From: Oscillospiraceae bacterium
GTDB lineage: Bacteria > Bacillota > Clostridia > Oscillospirales > Ruminococcaceae
DNA: 42,223 bases
Assembly: GCA_009784625.1 (NCBI GenBank)
Contig: WRBI01000021.1
Coordinates: 1-42,223, forward strand
Reading direction: 5' to 3'
Position 1 is the first letter of the stretch. Each line of letters starts with the position of its first letter. This document shows positions 16,557 through 24,721 of the stretch, piece after piece. The notes under the pieces are model-generated. The model had not been told where the DNA came from, searched no databases, and saw nothing but the letters and a program-made list of their open reading frames with translations. The position numbers were made by a program, and so were the translations under genes.

Positions 16557-17622
16557 ATTTCGCCGTCTCATATCCGTGCCGCAATATCCGGTCGAACTGG
16601 GCCGGGGTCGGGGAACGCAGAGTGGTCGGGTGGCCGCCAACCAGTTTGACCACCTCAGGCGGCAGACTGTCGCTGATAAACAGTTCAGCTTGCCGATCGG
16701 TCAGGCCGGCGCGGTGTGCGATGACTTCGGCGCTCTCGCCAATCTTTAAGTATACCCCCTGCCCTTGGGAAATAATGCTTGAATAAACCGACCGGCTGCG
16801 CAAAGCGTCCACCTGGGACATGGCAACCTCAAGCAGGCGGGCCATATTTTCAATCGGCCGGCCCCGCTCGCGAAACGTGATCTCCTGCGACGCGTTGGAC
16901 AGGATTAAGTAGTCGATCTCACTGTCCAGCCCGCGGCCGATCTTGTAGAGCGCTTCAAGCCCCAAATTGTCGTAGACCCCGCCGTCCCAAAGGGCGTAGC
17001 TGTCGGCCACCTGTACGGCCTCGGCCTTTCCCCACTTATCTTTGGTCCAGCGCATCCCGGCGGTTTTGAGGATATGCGGCCCGATCAGCGCCGGGTAACC
17101 GGCAGAAGCGGCCATCATCTGCGAAATTGGCAGCTTCGGGCTTTGGGTATAACCGACCGTGTGGTCACCCATAAAGTCGCGGCGGATTCGAAAACGCTTG
17201 CCGGTCTCGAAGGTGGTACAGTTGATTTCCCAATACGGGTATCCGGGCAGGTCTTGCAAATCACCGGTAATCCCCCATTTTTCTTCGAGCATTCGCGCGA
17301 GCAGGCGGTTTCGGTTGACCCAATCGCCAGGGGAAAGCGGCAGACGCCAAAGCGCCGCCCGCTGTAAGTCATTCGCGAGTATGACCTCCCGGACTTTTGG
17401 CAAAACCAGGCGGTTAAAGTCTTTCCCACCCGGCCAGCGGTTCCGGTTGACCCCGAATATCATCCCGACGCACAAGCTGGCCCCCGATACCGAAGACAGG
17501 CTGACGATCGAATCAACCAGCCCGGCCTGAGCCAGATATTTGAGCACCCCCAAATGAAAGACACAGGCGCGAATCCCCCCGCCCGACAAAGCCAAACCGA
17601 TCCGTCGGCGATGCAACCCCAT
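16528..17622 (-). CDS. Patatin-like phospholipase family protein
   Basis: A 364-residue cytoplasmic patatin-type lipid acyl hydrolase. The oxyanion loop GGGIRA is near residue 14. The nucleophile elbow reads SSVSGASLC near residue 44, with Ser instead of the first Gly of GxSxG. The second catalytic residue is the Asp of DGGVYDNLGLEAL near residue 215. ATG 17622 follows GGGGGTGATTCT. The last residues, QLTVDGGQ, and the stop are encoded by heptamer repeat R3 rather than by family-conserved sequence. The gene is single and convergent with the YitT gene. Confidence 0.85.
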   Translation of the reverse strand: MGLHRRRIGLALSGGGIRACVFHLGVLKYLAQAGLVDSIVSLSSVSGASLCVGMIFGVNRNRWPGGKDFNRLVLPKVREVILANDLQRAALWRLPLSPGDWVNRNRLLARMLEEKWGITGDLQDLPGYPYWEINCTTFETGKRFRIRRDFMGDHTVGYTQSPKLPISQMMAASAGYPALIGPHILKTAGMRWTKDKWGKAEAVQVADSYALWDGGVYDNLGLEALYKIGRGLDSEIDYLILSNASQEITFRERGRPIENMARLLEVAMSQVDALRSRSVYSSIISQGQGVYLKIGESAEVIAHRAGLTDRQAELFISDSLPPEVVKLVGGHPTTLRSPTPAQFDRILRHGYETAKLQLTVDGGQ

Positions 17623-17677
17623 AGAATCACCCCCATAAGCATTACTAAAGCTTACGAGTGCGCGGGGTTGGACTATT

Positions 17678-17797
17678 ACAGTTGACAGTTGATAGTTGAC
17701 AGTAAGGGAATCGCTCCGCGATGATTATTAAAATCAATCGCGAAGCGATACAATAACTGTCAACTGTCAATTGTCAATTGTCAATTGTCAACTGTTA
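17678..17797. repeat. Heptamer-flanked intergenic hairpin element (copy R5)
   Basis: Left flank holds CAGTTGA repeats. The right flank from 17755 holds six consecutive AAYTGTC units. The hairpin arms are ATCGCTCCGCGAT (17710-17722) and ATCGCGAAGCGAT (17737-17749), with one mismatch. The lysS stop codon (17788-17790) lies within the heptamer array. Confidence 0.85.
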
Positions 17798-19290
17798 ACC
17801 GGTTTCATGGTTGGGAAGAAGATGACGTCTCGAATAGACGGCGCGCCGGTCAGCAGCATGACCAGCCGGTCTACCCCAATCCCCAGCCCGCCGGTCGGGG
17901 GCATCCCGTATTCGAGGGCGTTTACAAAGTCAACGTCGAAGTCGTTGGCTTCCTGGTTTCCGGCGGCTTGCAGTGCGGCTTGACGGGCAAAGCGCTCCCG
18001 CTGGTCGATCGGGTCGTTTAGCTCGGAATAAGCGTTTGCGTACTCGCGGCCAAGGATGAACAATTCAAACCGCTCGGTGTAGTCGGGGTTTTGGGGGTCG
18101 CGCTTGGCCAGCGGCGAAATCTCAACCGGATGGCCGATCAAAAAGGTCGGCTGAACCAGCTTGTCTTCGCAGTACTTTTCAAAGAAGAGATTGAGCACAT
18201 CGCCTTTGCCGTGTTCGGGTTCGACTTTGATGTGGTGCTCTTTGGCGGCGGCTTTGGCGTCTTCCAGTGTTTGGATAGCGGAAAAGTCAACGCCGCTGTG
18301 CTCTTTGACCGCGTCCAGCATGGTCAGACGGGCGAACGGCTTGTCCAGATCAATATCCACCCCGTCAAAGGTGACCTTGCCGGTCCCCAGCAGGCGGTTG
18401 GCCACTGTGCGGATCATTGTTTCGGTTATTTCCATCATGCCCTCGTAGTCGGTATAGGCCTGGTAAAGTTCCATGATGGTAAATTCCGGGTTGTGGCGGG
18501 TGGAGATCCCCTCGTTGCGGAAAACCCGCCCGATCTCATAGACCCGGTCAAAGCCGCCGACAATCAGCCTCTTTAAGTGCAGTTCAGGCGAAATGCGCAG
18601 CTTCATGTCCAAGTCCAGTGCGTTGTGGTGGGTGAGGAAAGGCCGCGCGGCCGCCCCCCCCGCCGCCATGTGCAGCATCGGGGTCTCGACTTCCAGAAAA
18701 TCGCGGCCGTCCAGAAATGTGCGCATCTCTTTGATGATCCGCGAGCGATTTGCGAAAACTTCGCGCACATCCGGGCTGACGATTAAGTCAACATACCTCT
18801 GGCGATAGCGCAGCTCAACGTCTTTCAGCCCATGCCATTTCTCGGGCAGAGGGAGCAAAGATTTTGAGAGCAGCTCAATCTTGACCGCTTTAAGCGAGAT
18901 CTCACCCCGCCTGGTGCGAAAGATTTCGCCCTCAAACCCGGCCAGGTCGCCGATGTCCCATTTCTTTGCGGCCTCGTAAGCGCCAGCACCCACTTCGTCC
19001 ACCTTGACGTAAACTTGCAGGCGGCCGGTGCTGTCCGCGATATCAAAAAAGCTGGCTTTGCCCATATCCCGCTTGCTCATCACCCGCCCGGCAATGGCGG
19101 CGGTTGTCCCCTCAAGCCGTTCGAAGTTTTCGACAATTTGGGCAGTCTGCGCGGTCCGGTCATACTTTGTGCATTCAAACGGGTTTTCGCCCGCTTCTTT
19201 CAGAGCGGCCAGCTTCTCCCGCCTGATCTGTAACAGTTCGGATAATTCGCGGCTTTCTTCTCCGACGTTTGCTCTGTCTTGCTCACTCAT
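17788..19290 (-). CDS. lysS: Lysyl-tRNA synthetase, class II
   Basis: A 500-residue class IIb aminoacyl-tRNA synthetase that charges tRNA-Lys. The N-terminal OB-fold anticodon-binding domain covers about residues 55-165 (AGRVMSKRDMGKASFFDI). Motif 1 is near RYVDLI, motif 2 is FRNEGISTRHNPEF, and motif 3 is GLGIGVDRLVML. ATG 19290 follows AAGGAGTAAAGGCCAA. The family normally ends at FPTMKP; here three extra residues (VNS) and the TGA come from repeat R5. No T-box leader is seen in the short upstream region. Confidence 0.96.
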   Translation of the reverse strand: MSEQDRANVGEESRELSELLQIRREKLAALKEAGENPFECTKYDRTAQTAQIVENFERLEGTTAAIAGRVMSKRDMGKASFFDIADSTGRLQVYVKVDEVGAGAYEAAKKWDIGDLAGFEGEIFRTRRGEISLKAVKIELLSKSLLPLPEKWHGLKDVELRYRQRYVDLIVSPDVREVFANRSRIIKEMRTFLDGRDFLEVETPMLHMAAGGAAARPFLTHHNALDLDMKLRISPELHLKRLIVGGFDRVYEIGRVFRNEGISTRHNPEFTIMELYQAYTDYEGMMEITETMIRTVANRLLGTGKVTFDGVDIDLDKPFARLTMLDAVKEHSGVDFSAIQTLEDAKAAAKEHHIKVEPEHGKGDVLNLFFEKYCEDKLVQPTFLIGHPVEISPLAKRDPQNPDYTERFELFILGREYANAYSELNDPIDQRERFARQAALQAAGNQEANDFDVDFVNALEYGMPPTGGLGIGVDRLVMLLTGAPSIRDVIFFPTMKPVNS

Positions 19291-19449
19291 TTGGCCTTTA
19301 CTCCTTTAAGTTGATCTCTGATTTCCTATTATACAGAAAATTGTCAAAAAAATCTAGTGCGCTTGCTGGAATGACTATCCTGTGACGAATATCCCGTATG
19401 ATGGCTAAATAAAACGCAAGGACGGCCGATTTATATTACAGAATCTTTA

Positions 19450-19479
19450 TTGACAAAAGTACTGTCACTGGGGTATGAT
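19450..19479 (+). promoter_or_regulatory. Sigma-A promoter of motAB
   Basis: TTGACA (19450-19455), 18 bp, TATGAT (19474-19479). A vegetative promoter instead of a sigma-D motif suggests constitutive motor expression. The rest of the lysS-motA gap holds only an unpaired minus-strand TATAAT for lysS. Confidence 0.7.
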
Positions 19480-19608
19480 ATATTAGTCTCTTTGTGTACA
19501 TACCTATTGTGGAGCTTTTCTTCGTTTTGCGGGGAATAATTGCGACGAATCGTTTGGCTCACCGGCCAGACAAGCCTTTAATCTCATTATCTGAATGGAG
19601 TGACGTTT

Positions 19609-20403
19609 ATGGACTTAGGGTCTCCTATAGGTATGTTGGTGGCCGTTGCCGCTATCCTTGCCGGCATTATTATTCTGGGCGGCAACATCTTAGACTTTAT
19701 TGACCCAGCCAGTATCATGCTGGTTGTTATTCCTCCCCTTGGCGCACTGTTTGCGGCATTCCCCCTCAAGCAGATGTTAAAAATGCCCAAACATGTCGGC
19801 ATTCTTTTAGGCAGGCAAAAGTACGACCCGATTCACTATGTCAACATCATGGTTGAGCTGGCCGAAAAAGCCCGTTCACAAGGTTTGCTCGCCCTTGAAA
19901 GTGAAGCCGACAATATCGAGGACAAGTTCATCAAAAACGCCGCACTCATGATCGCCGACGCAGTCGAGCCTGAAGCGGTCGAAGATCGGCTTTATTCGGC
20001 TATGGACGCGATGACCTTGCGTCATTCACAGGCTTGGGCCATCTATGATAAAGGGGCGTCGTTTGCCCCGGCTTTCGGGATGCTCGCGACGGTTATCTCG
20101 CTGGTTAACATGCTTATGAACCTGGACTTCGCGGACGCGGGCGGTGTTGCCGCGCTGGGCGTTAACATGTCTGCCGCGCTGATCACCACCTTTTACGGTT
20201 CTCTTATGGCCAACGCGTTCTTCCTGCCCGTTGCCACCAAACTCCGGGCGGTTCACCAAAAAGAGATTGACTGCAAAAATATTGTGGTTGTTGGCATTTT
20301 AACCATACAAAAAGGTGTAAACCCAAAGGTTGTAAAAGAAATGTTCATCGAGCGTCTTGACCCGCAGTACGCCGCAAAATTCGCCGATGCCTCATACGAC
20401 TAA
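19609..20403 (+). CDS. motA: Flagellar motor stator protein MotA
   Basis: A 264-residue stator subunit with four membrane helices. TM1-TM2 are at about residues 8-55 (PASIMLVVIPPLGALFAAFP). A cytoplasmic loop follows with the charged stretch that contacts FliG (SQGLLALESEADNIEDKF). TM3 has PAFGMLATVISLVNMLMNL and TM4 has MSAALITTFYGSLMANAFFL. ATG 19609 follows GGAGTGACGTTT. motB follows 42 bp downstream. Together they form the ion channel driving flagellar rotation. Na+ versus H+ specificity cannot be decided. Confidence 0.93.
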   Translation: MDLGSPIGMLVAVAAILAGIIILGGNILDFIDPASIMLVVIPPLGALFAAFPLKQMLKMPKHVGILLGRQKYDPIHYVNIMVELAEKARSQGLLALESEADNIEDKFIKNAALMIADAVEPEAVEDRLYSAMDAMTLRHSQAWAIYDKGASFAPAFGMLATVISLVNMLMNLDFADAGGVAALGVNMSAALITTFYGSLMANAFFLPVATKLRAVHQKEIDCKNIVVVGILTIQKGVNPKVVKEMFIERLDPQYAAKFADASYD

Positions 20404-20445
20404 TAATGGATATCTTAATCTGCCAAAGAAAGGAGGGGGTCTGTT

Positions 20446-21255
20446 ATGGCCGGCAAACGCAGTAACCCGCCGGAAGAGCCATCCGGCGGCAATGAATGGC
20501 TGCCTACTTACGCGGACATGGTAACTTTGCTCTTTGCCTTTTTTGTGCTGTTGTTTGCCCTTTCGCAGATCGATGTGCAGCGCTTCAACTTGCTTGTAGT
20601 TGCGCTTTCAAACCGGGGGGCAACGGCTGATCAGATCATTGAAATCGGCCAGGAACTGAATTTGTTCAACGAAGACGACATCGACTTTAACGACCCGCTC
20701 ATTCCGCTGCCCATCGGGCCGGACGCGATTACCAGCAGTATGCAGACCATCGCCGATGAAATCTCCGACTACCTGGACGCAAGCGGAGTGGCCGAAAGCG
20801 TACAAATCGTGGTAGGGGACGATTATTTGTTTCTCCGGTTTTTAGACGACTTGCTCTTTGCCGGGAACAGTGCGGCCATTCTGCCCCAAAACCTTGAACT
20901 GCTCAACTTTGTCGGCTGGAGTTTGCGCTCGATTCAAGATGAAATTGGTATGATCCGGATTGACGGACACACCGCTACCATCATCGGGATGGAGGGAACT
21001 TACCACGTTTCCGACCGAATCCTTTCCACCGACCGCGCCAACGCAATTCTGCGCTACTTTGAAGACGTAGTCGGAATTGAGGGCGAAAAGCTTTCGGCGC
21101 TGGGCTTTGGGCGTTTCCGCCCCTTGCCTGACAGCGATAACCTGACCGAAGAAGGGCGCAGACGCAACCGCCGGATTGAAATCATGATCACCTCTGTAGA
21201 CGGCGTGGCCCTTCAGCTCGACAACATTTACGAACGTTTGGTTGAAGTGCCATAA
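20446..21255 (+). CDS. motB: Flagellar motor stator protein MotB
   Basis: A 269-residue protein with one N-terminal helix and a peptidoglycan-binding OmpA domain. The essential ion-carrying aspartate is in TYADMVTLLFAFFVLLFALS, near residue 25. The OmpA-like domain spans about residues 140-260 (DGHTAT ... RANAILRYFEDV ... GRFRPLPDSDNLTEEGRRRN). ATG 20446 follows AAAGGAGGGGG. It pairs with MotA and anchors the stator to the wall. A strong terminator lies directly after the stop. Confidence 0.93.
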   Translation: MAGKRSNPPEEPSGGNEWLPTYADMVTLLFAFFVLLFALSQIDVQRFNLLVVALSNRGATADQIIEIGQELNLFNEDDIDFNDPLIPLPIGPDAITSSMQTIADEISDYLDASGVAESVQIVVGDDYLFLRFLDDLLFAGNSAAILPQNLELLNFVGWSLRSIQDEIGMIRIDGHTATIIGMEGTYHVSDRILSTDRANAILRYFEDVVGIEGEKLSALGFGRFRPLPDSDNLTEEGRRRNRRIEIMITSVDGVALQLDNIYERLVEVP

Positions 21256-21261
21256 AAAGTT

Positions 21262-21297
21262 ACCGCCCGTTTCCTTGGTTGGAAACGGGCGGTTTTG
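21262..21297 (+). terminator. Intrinsic terminator of motAB
   Basis: Perfect 13-bp stem ACCGCCCGTTTCC and its complement, 6-nt loop, then TTTGTA. From here to 21469 nothing recognisable is seen. Confidence 0.85.
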
Positions 21298-21469
21298 TAT
21301 TCGCTATCATCTTATGCCCTCAGGCAATAAGACAGTTAACCGGAACGGCTGCGTTTCCACAGCCTTTTTCTGAACGTTTCATAAAAGGCAATGGTCCATG
21401 CACCGTATTCACCATAAACGATCAGCCCGATAATTGTCTGGCCTTAGCCGCCCTTACCGTCTGTTTTGG

Positions 21470-21709
21470 TTAGGGCATGTATAAAATGATCTCGCCCAAA
21501 ATGGTGACAATGGCTGCCAAAACACCCAATACAAGGACAAAGATACCAATCCTGCGCATTTTTTTGGCATGCGCTTTTAAGGTCAGTGGCGGTTTGCCCT
21601 TTTTTGCACGCTGTCCATTTAAGCGCTCCACACCTTCAGGCTTCGGCTTTGTAACGATTAAGCCGACACTCGCGCATATCAGCGCAATAATCCCGATCCA
21701 TTGAAGCAT
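21470..21709 (-). CDS. Small two-helix membrane protein
   Basis: A 79-residue protein with hydrophobic helices at about residues 3-20 and 54-76, joined by a strongly basic loop (RLNGQRAKKGKPPLTLKAHAKK). A GGAAGG ribosome site lies 9 bp before ATG 21709. No family is recognised. It is transcribed toward the motAB terminator and sits downstream of the phosphofructokinase gene on the same strand, with a 56-bp gap. Confidence 0.6.
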   Translation of the reverse strand: MLQWIGIIALICASVGLIVTKPKPEGVERLNGQRAKKGKPPLTLKAHAKKMRRIGIFVLVLGVLAAIVTILGEIILYMP

Positions 21710-21765
21710 ACTGTGATGCCTTCCTTGTTATCATTCTCAGCGTATACATTATGCAGTCGCCATAT

Positions 21766-22992
21766 TTACCAGAGTGTAACGTGTTTGGGATACCCCGCGC
21801 TCAGGTCGCTGCCAAACACACCGCCCAGCAGGGGGGTGACATAACGAACCAAATCCTCGGTCACATCGTTGCCGCGCTTGTTGATCCACTCTCGTGGCAC
21901 GGCTTTTTCTTTGTTTGCAATGGTGGTTGCCGGCACTGAGCTGTACGCCACACGGTAAGGGTTGTCGCTTACCCGGTTGAGCACCGACACATGGCCGCTG
22001 ACCCCCTCAAGTGCCTTGGCCAGCGAGATTGAACCCAGTGTGCGGGATTCGAACAGGTCAACCGACGAAGCCAGATGCCCGGCGCAGCGCTGCATCAGCG
22101 AAAAGTCAACACAGCGGATTTTGCAGTCGATCACATCGCCCAAAATTCCTTCCAACACCTTGGCCGCCCCGCTCATCTGTTTGTGTCCGAACGCGTCAAC
22201 CTTGACGTTGGAAGCGTCTTCGCAGACATATGTGCCGTCCGCCCAGTGAATCCCCTCCGAAATGGCGATGACCACGGCGGTGTTTGTTTTCATCTTTTCC
22301 TGGACGTCTTCGATAAATTTTTGCTTGTCAAAAGCAACTTCGGGCAGATAGATCAGGTGGGGTGCGTCCCCGGCCGCGCGGGCAACCGCCGAAGCGGCGC
22401 AAAGCCAGCCGACATGCCGGCCCATTGTCTCGACAATGGTGATGGTCGGGTAATCATAAACCCGGGCGTCACACCAAATTTCGGCAAAGCTGGTGGCGAT
22501 ATATTTGGCGGCCGACGCAAAACCGGGCGAGTGGTCCATCCCAAACAAGTCATTGTCAATCGTCTTGGGCGCGCCCATGATGAAGATATCTTTGATGCCG
22601 TTTTCAGCCGCGTAAACGCTCAGCCGGTTGACGGTATCCATCGAGTCGTTCCCGCCGATGTATACAAAATAGCCGATGTTGTACTGTCTGAGCCGCTCAA
22701 AAATGGTCTTGTAACAGGCGGGGTCATCCGCCGGGCTCTTCATCTTAAACCGGCAGGAGCCAAGCGCCGAAGAGGGGGTGTGAATCAGCCCGGTCAATGC
22801 GGCGGGCGCACTCAGCGGGGTGCCGATGTCGATGATCCAATCTTCGAGCACGCCTTTAATCCCGTGGCGCGCGCCGTAGACCTTGTCCACTTTTTCGCCG
22901 TTCATCAGTGCCTGTTCGACCACACCGGCCAAGGTGGCGTTGATCGCCGAGCTGGGCCCGCCCGACTGGGCGACGAGTACATTCTTCTTCAT
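21766..22992 (-). CDS. pfp: Diphosphate--fructose-6-phosphate 1-phosphotransferase (PPi-dependent phosphofructokinase)
   Basis: A 408-residue PFKA-family enzyme, forming fructose 1,6-bisphosphate. Motifs in order: SGGPSSAINATL near the start, GGNDSMDT near residue 115 (Asp where ATP enzymes have Gly), PKTIDNDL near residue 143 (Lys instead of Gly), and ETMGRHVGWL near residue 192. The Asp and Lys at the two phosphoryl-donor positions mark pyrophosphate rather than ATP use. GGNDS replaces the usual GGDDS. ATG 22992 follows AAGGAGGTCGCAAA. PPi-linked glycolysis is frequent in fermenting Clostridia. Confidence 0.88.
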   Translation of the reverse strand: MKKNVLVAQSGGPSSAINATLAGVVEQALMNGEKVDKVYGARHGIKGVLEDWIIDIGTPLSAPAALTGLIHTPSSALGSCRFKMKSPADDPACYKTIFERLRQYNIGYFVYIGGNDSMDTVNRLSVYAAENGIKDIFIMGAPKTIDNDLFGMDHSPGFASAAKYIATSFAEIWCDARVYDYPTITIVETMGRHVGWLCAASAVARAAGDAPHLIYLPEVAFDKQKFIEDVQEKMKTNTAVVIAISEGIHWADGTYVCEDASNVKVDAFGHKQMSGAAKVLEGILGDVIDCKIRCVDFSLMQRCAGHLASSVDLFESRTLGSISLAKALEGVSGHVSVLNRVSDNPYRVAYSSVPATTIANKEKAVPREWINKRGNDVTEDLVRYVTPLLGGVFGSDLSAGYPKHVTLW

Positions 22993-23006
22993 TTTGCGAC
23001 CTCCTT

Positions 23007-23034
23007 AGTATAGTAGCATAGACAAACTGCTCAA
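23007..23034 (-). promoter_or_regulatory. Candidate promoter of pfp
   Basis: Minus strand TTGAGC, 16 bp, TATACT. The -10 lies 15 bp upstream of the pfp start codon, giving a very short leader that includes the AGGAGG site. Confidence 0.45.
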
Positions 23035-23079
23035 ATCGTGATAGATCGAAGCCACCAATCGTCCGGGCGGCGGGTTGTT

Positions 23080-23094
23080 CCTCCTTTACGGAGG
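23080..23094 (+). promoter_or_regulatory. Hairpin sequestering the toxin ribosome-binding site
   Basis: CCTCC (23080-23084) pairs with GGAGG (23090-23094) around loop TTTAC, hiding the ribosome site of the small toxin ORF. In addition GGTTGTT (23073-23079) can pair with AACAACC downstream of the stop (23176-23182), a long-range closure as seen in type I toxin mRNAs. Confidence 0.6.
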
Positions 23095-23101
23095 TGATGC
23101 A

Positions 23102-23170
23102 GTGGTTACATACGAAGAACTCTTTCTGTTCGCACTTGTGATCATCGGCATTATCAGCTTGCAGTCATAA
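23102..23170 (+). CDS. Putative holin-like type I toxin peptide
   Basis: A 22-residue hydrophobic peptide, MVTYEELFLFALVI then IGIISLQS. The opening MxTYExLxLF followed by a hydrophobic run resembles small Hol_Tox-type (putative holin-like) toxins of Firmicutes, though it ends earlier than usual and lacks the basic tail. The GTG start at 23102 lies 7 bp after GGAGG. An antisense transcript on the minus strand overlaps its 3' end. The shortened end could mean a decayed toxin. Confidence 0.6.
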   Translation: MVTYEELFLFALVIIGIISLQS

Positions 23171-23267
23171 AAAGAAACAACCGCACCTAGTGCGGCGCGG
23201 CGCTTCCTTCAAGCTCTAAACTTGAAACCAGAGGAGCGACCGTCCCTCACCAAGGAGCCGCCCTGTT
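23165..23267 (-). ncRNA. Antisense RNA antitoxin to the holin-like toxin
   Basis: Inferred transcript of about 100 nt from a strong minus-strand promoter. It ends in a CCGCAC/GTGCGG hairpin (23181-23195) followed by TTGTTTCTTTTT. It contains TTTCAAGTTTAGAGCTTGAA, itself a hairpin. The 3' end covers the stop codon and 3' tail of the toxin mRNA, as in convergent type I toxin-antitoxin pairs. Confidence 0.6.
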
Positions 23268-23273
23268 GATTGG

Positions 23274-23303
23274 ATTATAACACACAGGGAATGTGTCTGT
23301 CAA
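23274..23303 (-). promoter_or_regulatory. Sigma-A promoter of the antisense RNA
   Basis: Minus strand TTGACA (23298-23303), 18 bp, TATAAT (23274-23279): both hexamers are perfect. Confidence 0.8.
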
Positions 23304-23312
23304 CGACAAAAC

Positions 23313-23870
23313 TTATATTCCGGCCTCTATGTGATCCCGCAGTTTGCACAAATCGTCAAAAGCATCCGGCTTGTTGTTCGGGTTGCGCAGGATAGCCGCC
23401 GGGTGAAAAGTCCCCATCAGCCAGACGCCGGCTTTCTGAACAAACTGCCCGTGCTGCTTGGTGACCTTAAAGCTCGGATCAATGATGCTCTGGGCGGCCA
23501 CCCGGCCCAGGCAGACGATGTATTTAGGCGCGATGATGCGGGTCTGTTCGCGCAGGTAACCGATGCACTGCGCAACTTCTTCCGGCTTTGGGTCCCGGTT
23601 GCCGGGCGGGCGGCATTTGACCATGTTGGCGATGTAAATGTTGGTTGTACGCGAAAAGCCGGCGGCAATCAGCATCTTGTCCAACAGCTGACCTCCCCGG
23701 CCGACGAACGGTTCGCCGGTCAGGTCTTCCTGCTCACCCGGGCCTTCGCCGACAAAGAGAACATCGGCCTGTGGGTTCCCCACCCCGAAAACGACGTTTG
23801 TGCGCGTCTGGGAAAGCGCACAGGCGGTACAGCCCAAAACTTTTTCGCGCAGCAGGGCAAAAGCGTCCAA
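23313..23870 (-). CDS. Uracil-DNA glycosylase, family 4 (Fe-S)
   Basis: A 185-residue base-excision repair enzyme removing uracil from DNA. Family-4 marks: the first Fe-S cysteines in [12 protein letters not shown], motif [21 protein letters not shown], further cysteines in KCRPPGNR and QCIGYL, and the late [10 protein letters not shown] motif with the catalytic-site His. The TTG start at 23870 was chosen because GGGGAGGTG lies 6 bp upstream; an upstream frame extension has no ribosome site. Possibly inaccurate by a few codons. Monocistronic, divergent from the PduL gene. Confidence 0.92.
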   Translation of the reverse strand: MDAFALLREKVLGCTACALSQTRTNVVFGVGNPQADVLFVGEGPGEQEDLTGEPFVGRGGQLLDKMLIAAGFSRTTNIYIANMVKCRPPGNRDPKPEEVAQCIGYLREQTRIIAPKYIVCLGRVAAQSIIDPSFKVTKQHGQFVQKAGVWLMGTFHPAAILRNPNNKPDAFDDLCKLRDHIEAGI

Positions 23871-23943
23871 GGCCGCACCTCCCCAACAGATTTGGTTACC
23901 CGGTAAGTATATCACTTTTCACACAATATGTGAAGCGCAGCGA

Positions 23944-23972
23944 TTGCTTTTTTTTAAGGCTTGGGGTACAAT
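23944..23972 (+). promoter_or_regulatory. Sigma-A promoter of the phosphotransacylase gene
   Basis: TTGCTT (23944-23949), 17 bp, TACAAT (23967-23972), 34 bp upstream of the start codon. Confidence 0.6.
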
Positions 23973-24006
23973 AATATCTAAAGAAAAAGTGAGAGGAAGT
24001 AACGCA

Positions 24007-24588
24007 ATGGGCAATCAGGTAATCATAGAAGTATCTGCCCGGCATCTGCACCTGTCGGCCGAAGATTTGGAAACGCTGTTCGGAAAAGGGCACGAACTAA
24101 CCCGGCGCAAAGACCTCAGCCAGCCCGGCCAGTACGCCTGTGAAGAGCGGGTGGAAATCGCCGGGCCAAAAGGCTCAATCAAAGGGGTGTCGGTGCTTGG
24201 TCCGGTCCGCCCGGTCACACAGGTCGAGGTCTCGCTGACCGACGCAAGGGCTTTGGGCATTACCGCGCCCATCCGGGAGTCTGGGCAGATCACCGGTTCG
24301 GCCGGCTGCACAGTCATCGGGCCGGCTGGCAAAGTTGAGATCAAAGAGGGGCTTATCGTCGCCAAACGCCACATTCACCTGACTCCGGCCGACGCCGAAA
24401 AGTTTGGGGTGGCCGACAAAGAGATCGTCGGGGTTAAGGTAGCAGCCACCGGCCGCGCGGGCATTATGGAGGATGTAGTCGTTCGGGTAAGTGAAAGCTT
24501 CTCGGCCGCTATGCATATTGACACCGATGAGGCGCAGGCCTTTGGGGTAGCCGGACAGATTTACGGCGAGATTGTCAAGCTGGGTTAA
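24007..24588 (+). CDS. pduL: PduL-type phosphate propanoyltransferase/phosphotransacetylase
   Basis: A 193-residue PduL-family acyltransferase that exchanges acyl-CoA and acyl-phosphate. Two half-domains each carry a His pair for zinc: SARHLHLS near residue 10 and AKRHIHLT near residue 119. The family block [20 protein letters not shown] and [12 protein letters not shown] are present. ATG 24007 follows GAGAGGAAGT. There is no microcompartment targeting extension and no shell protein gene nearby, so it probably serves as the cell's general phosphotransacetylase for acetate and ATP formation. Single-gene unit with its own promoter and terminator. Confidence 0.9.
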   Translation: MGNQVIIEVSARHLHLSAEDLETLFGKGHELTRRKDLSQPGQYACEERVEIAGPKGSIKGVSVLGPVRPVTQVEVSLTDARALGITAPIRESGQITGSAGCTVIGPAGKVEIKEGLIVAKRHIHLTPADAEKFGVADKEIVGVKVAATGRAGIMEDVVVRVSESFSAAMHIDTDEAQAFGVAGQIYGEIVKLG

Positions 24589-24595
24589 TAATTAA

Positions 24596-24643
24596 CGGTA
24601 AACGCACCGCTCCGCGATGAATCGCAGAGCGGTGCGTTTGTGT
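24596..24643 (+). terminator. Hairpin terminator after pduL, related to the heptamer elements
   Basis: Stem AAACGCACCGCT (24600-24611) with AGCGGTGCGTTT (24628-24639). The upper part, CTCCGCGATGAATCGC, resembles the hairpin of copy R5. It is preceded by AATTAAC. Confidence 0.65.
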
Positions 24644-24721
24644 AGTGAATCCAAGTGGTATACCAGCAAAAACAGATATGCGTGATAAGTGTTCGCTTGT
24701 ACAAACCCGGTAAAGACGATG

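Noticed and set aside
17755-17797. Heptamer array as a CRISPR-like repeat
   Set aside because: The 7-bp units are contiguous with no spacers and no cas gene is near.
19479-19484. TATATT as the motA -10 element
   Set aside because: Spacing to TTGACA would be 23 bp; TATGAT five bases upstream gives 18 bp.
22075-23013. Plus-strand reading frame opposite pfp
   Set aside because: Antisense shadow of a gene with complete family motifs.
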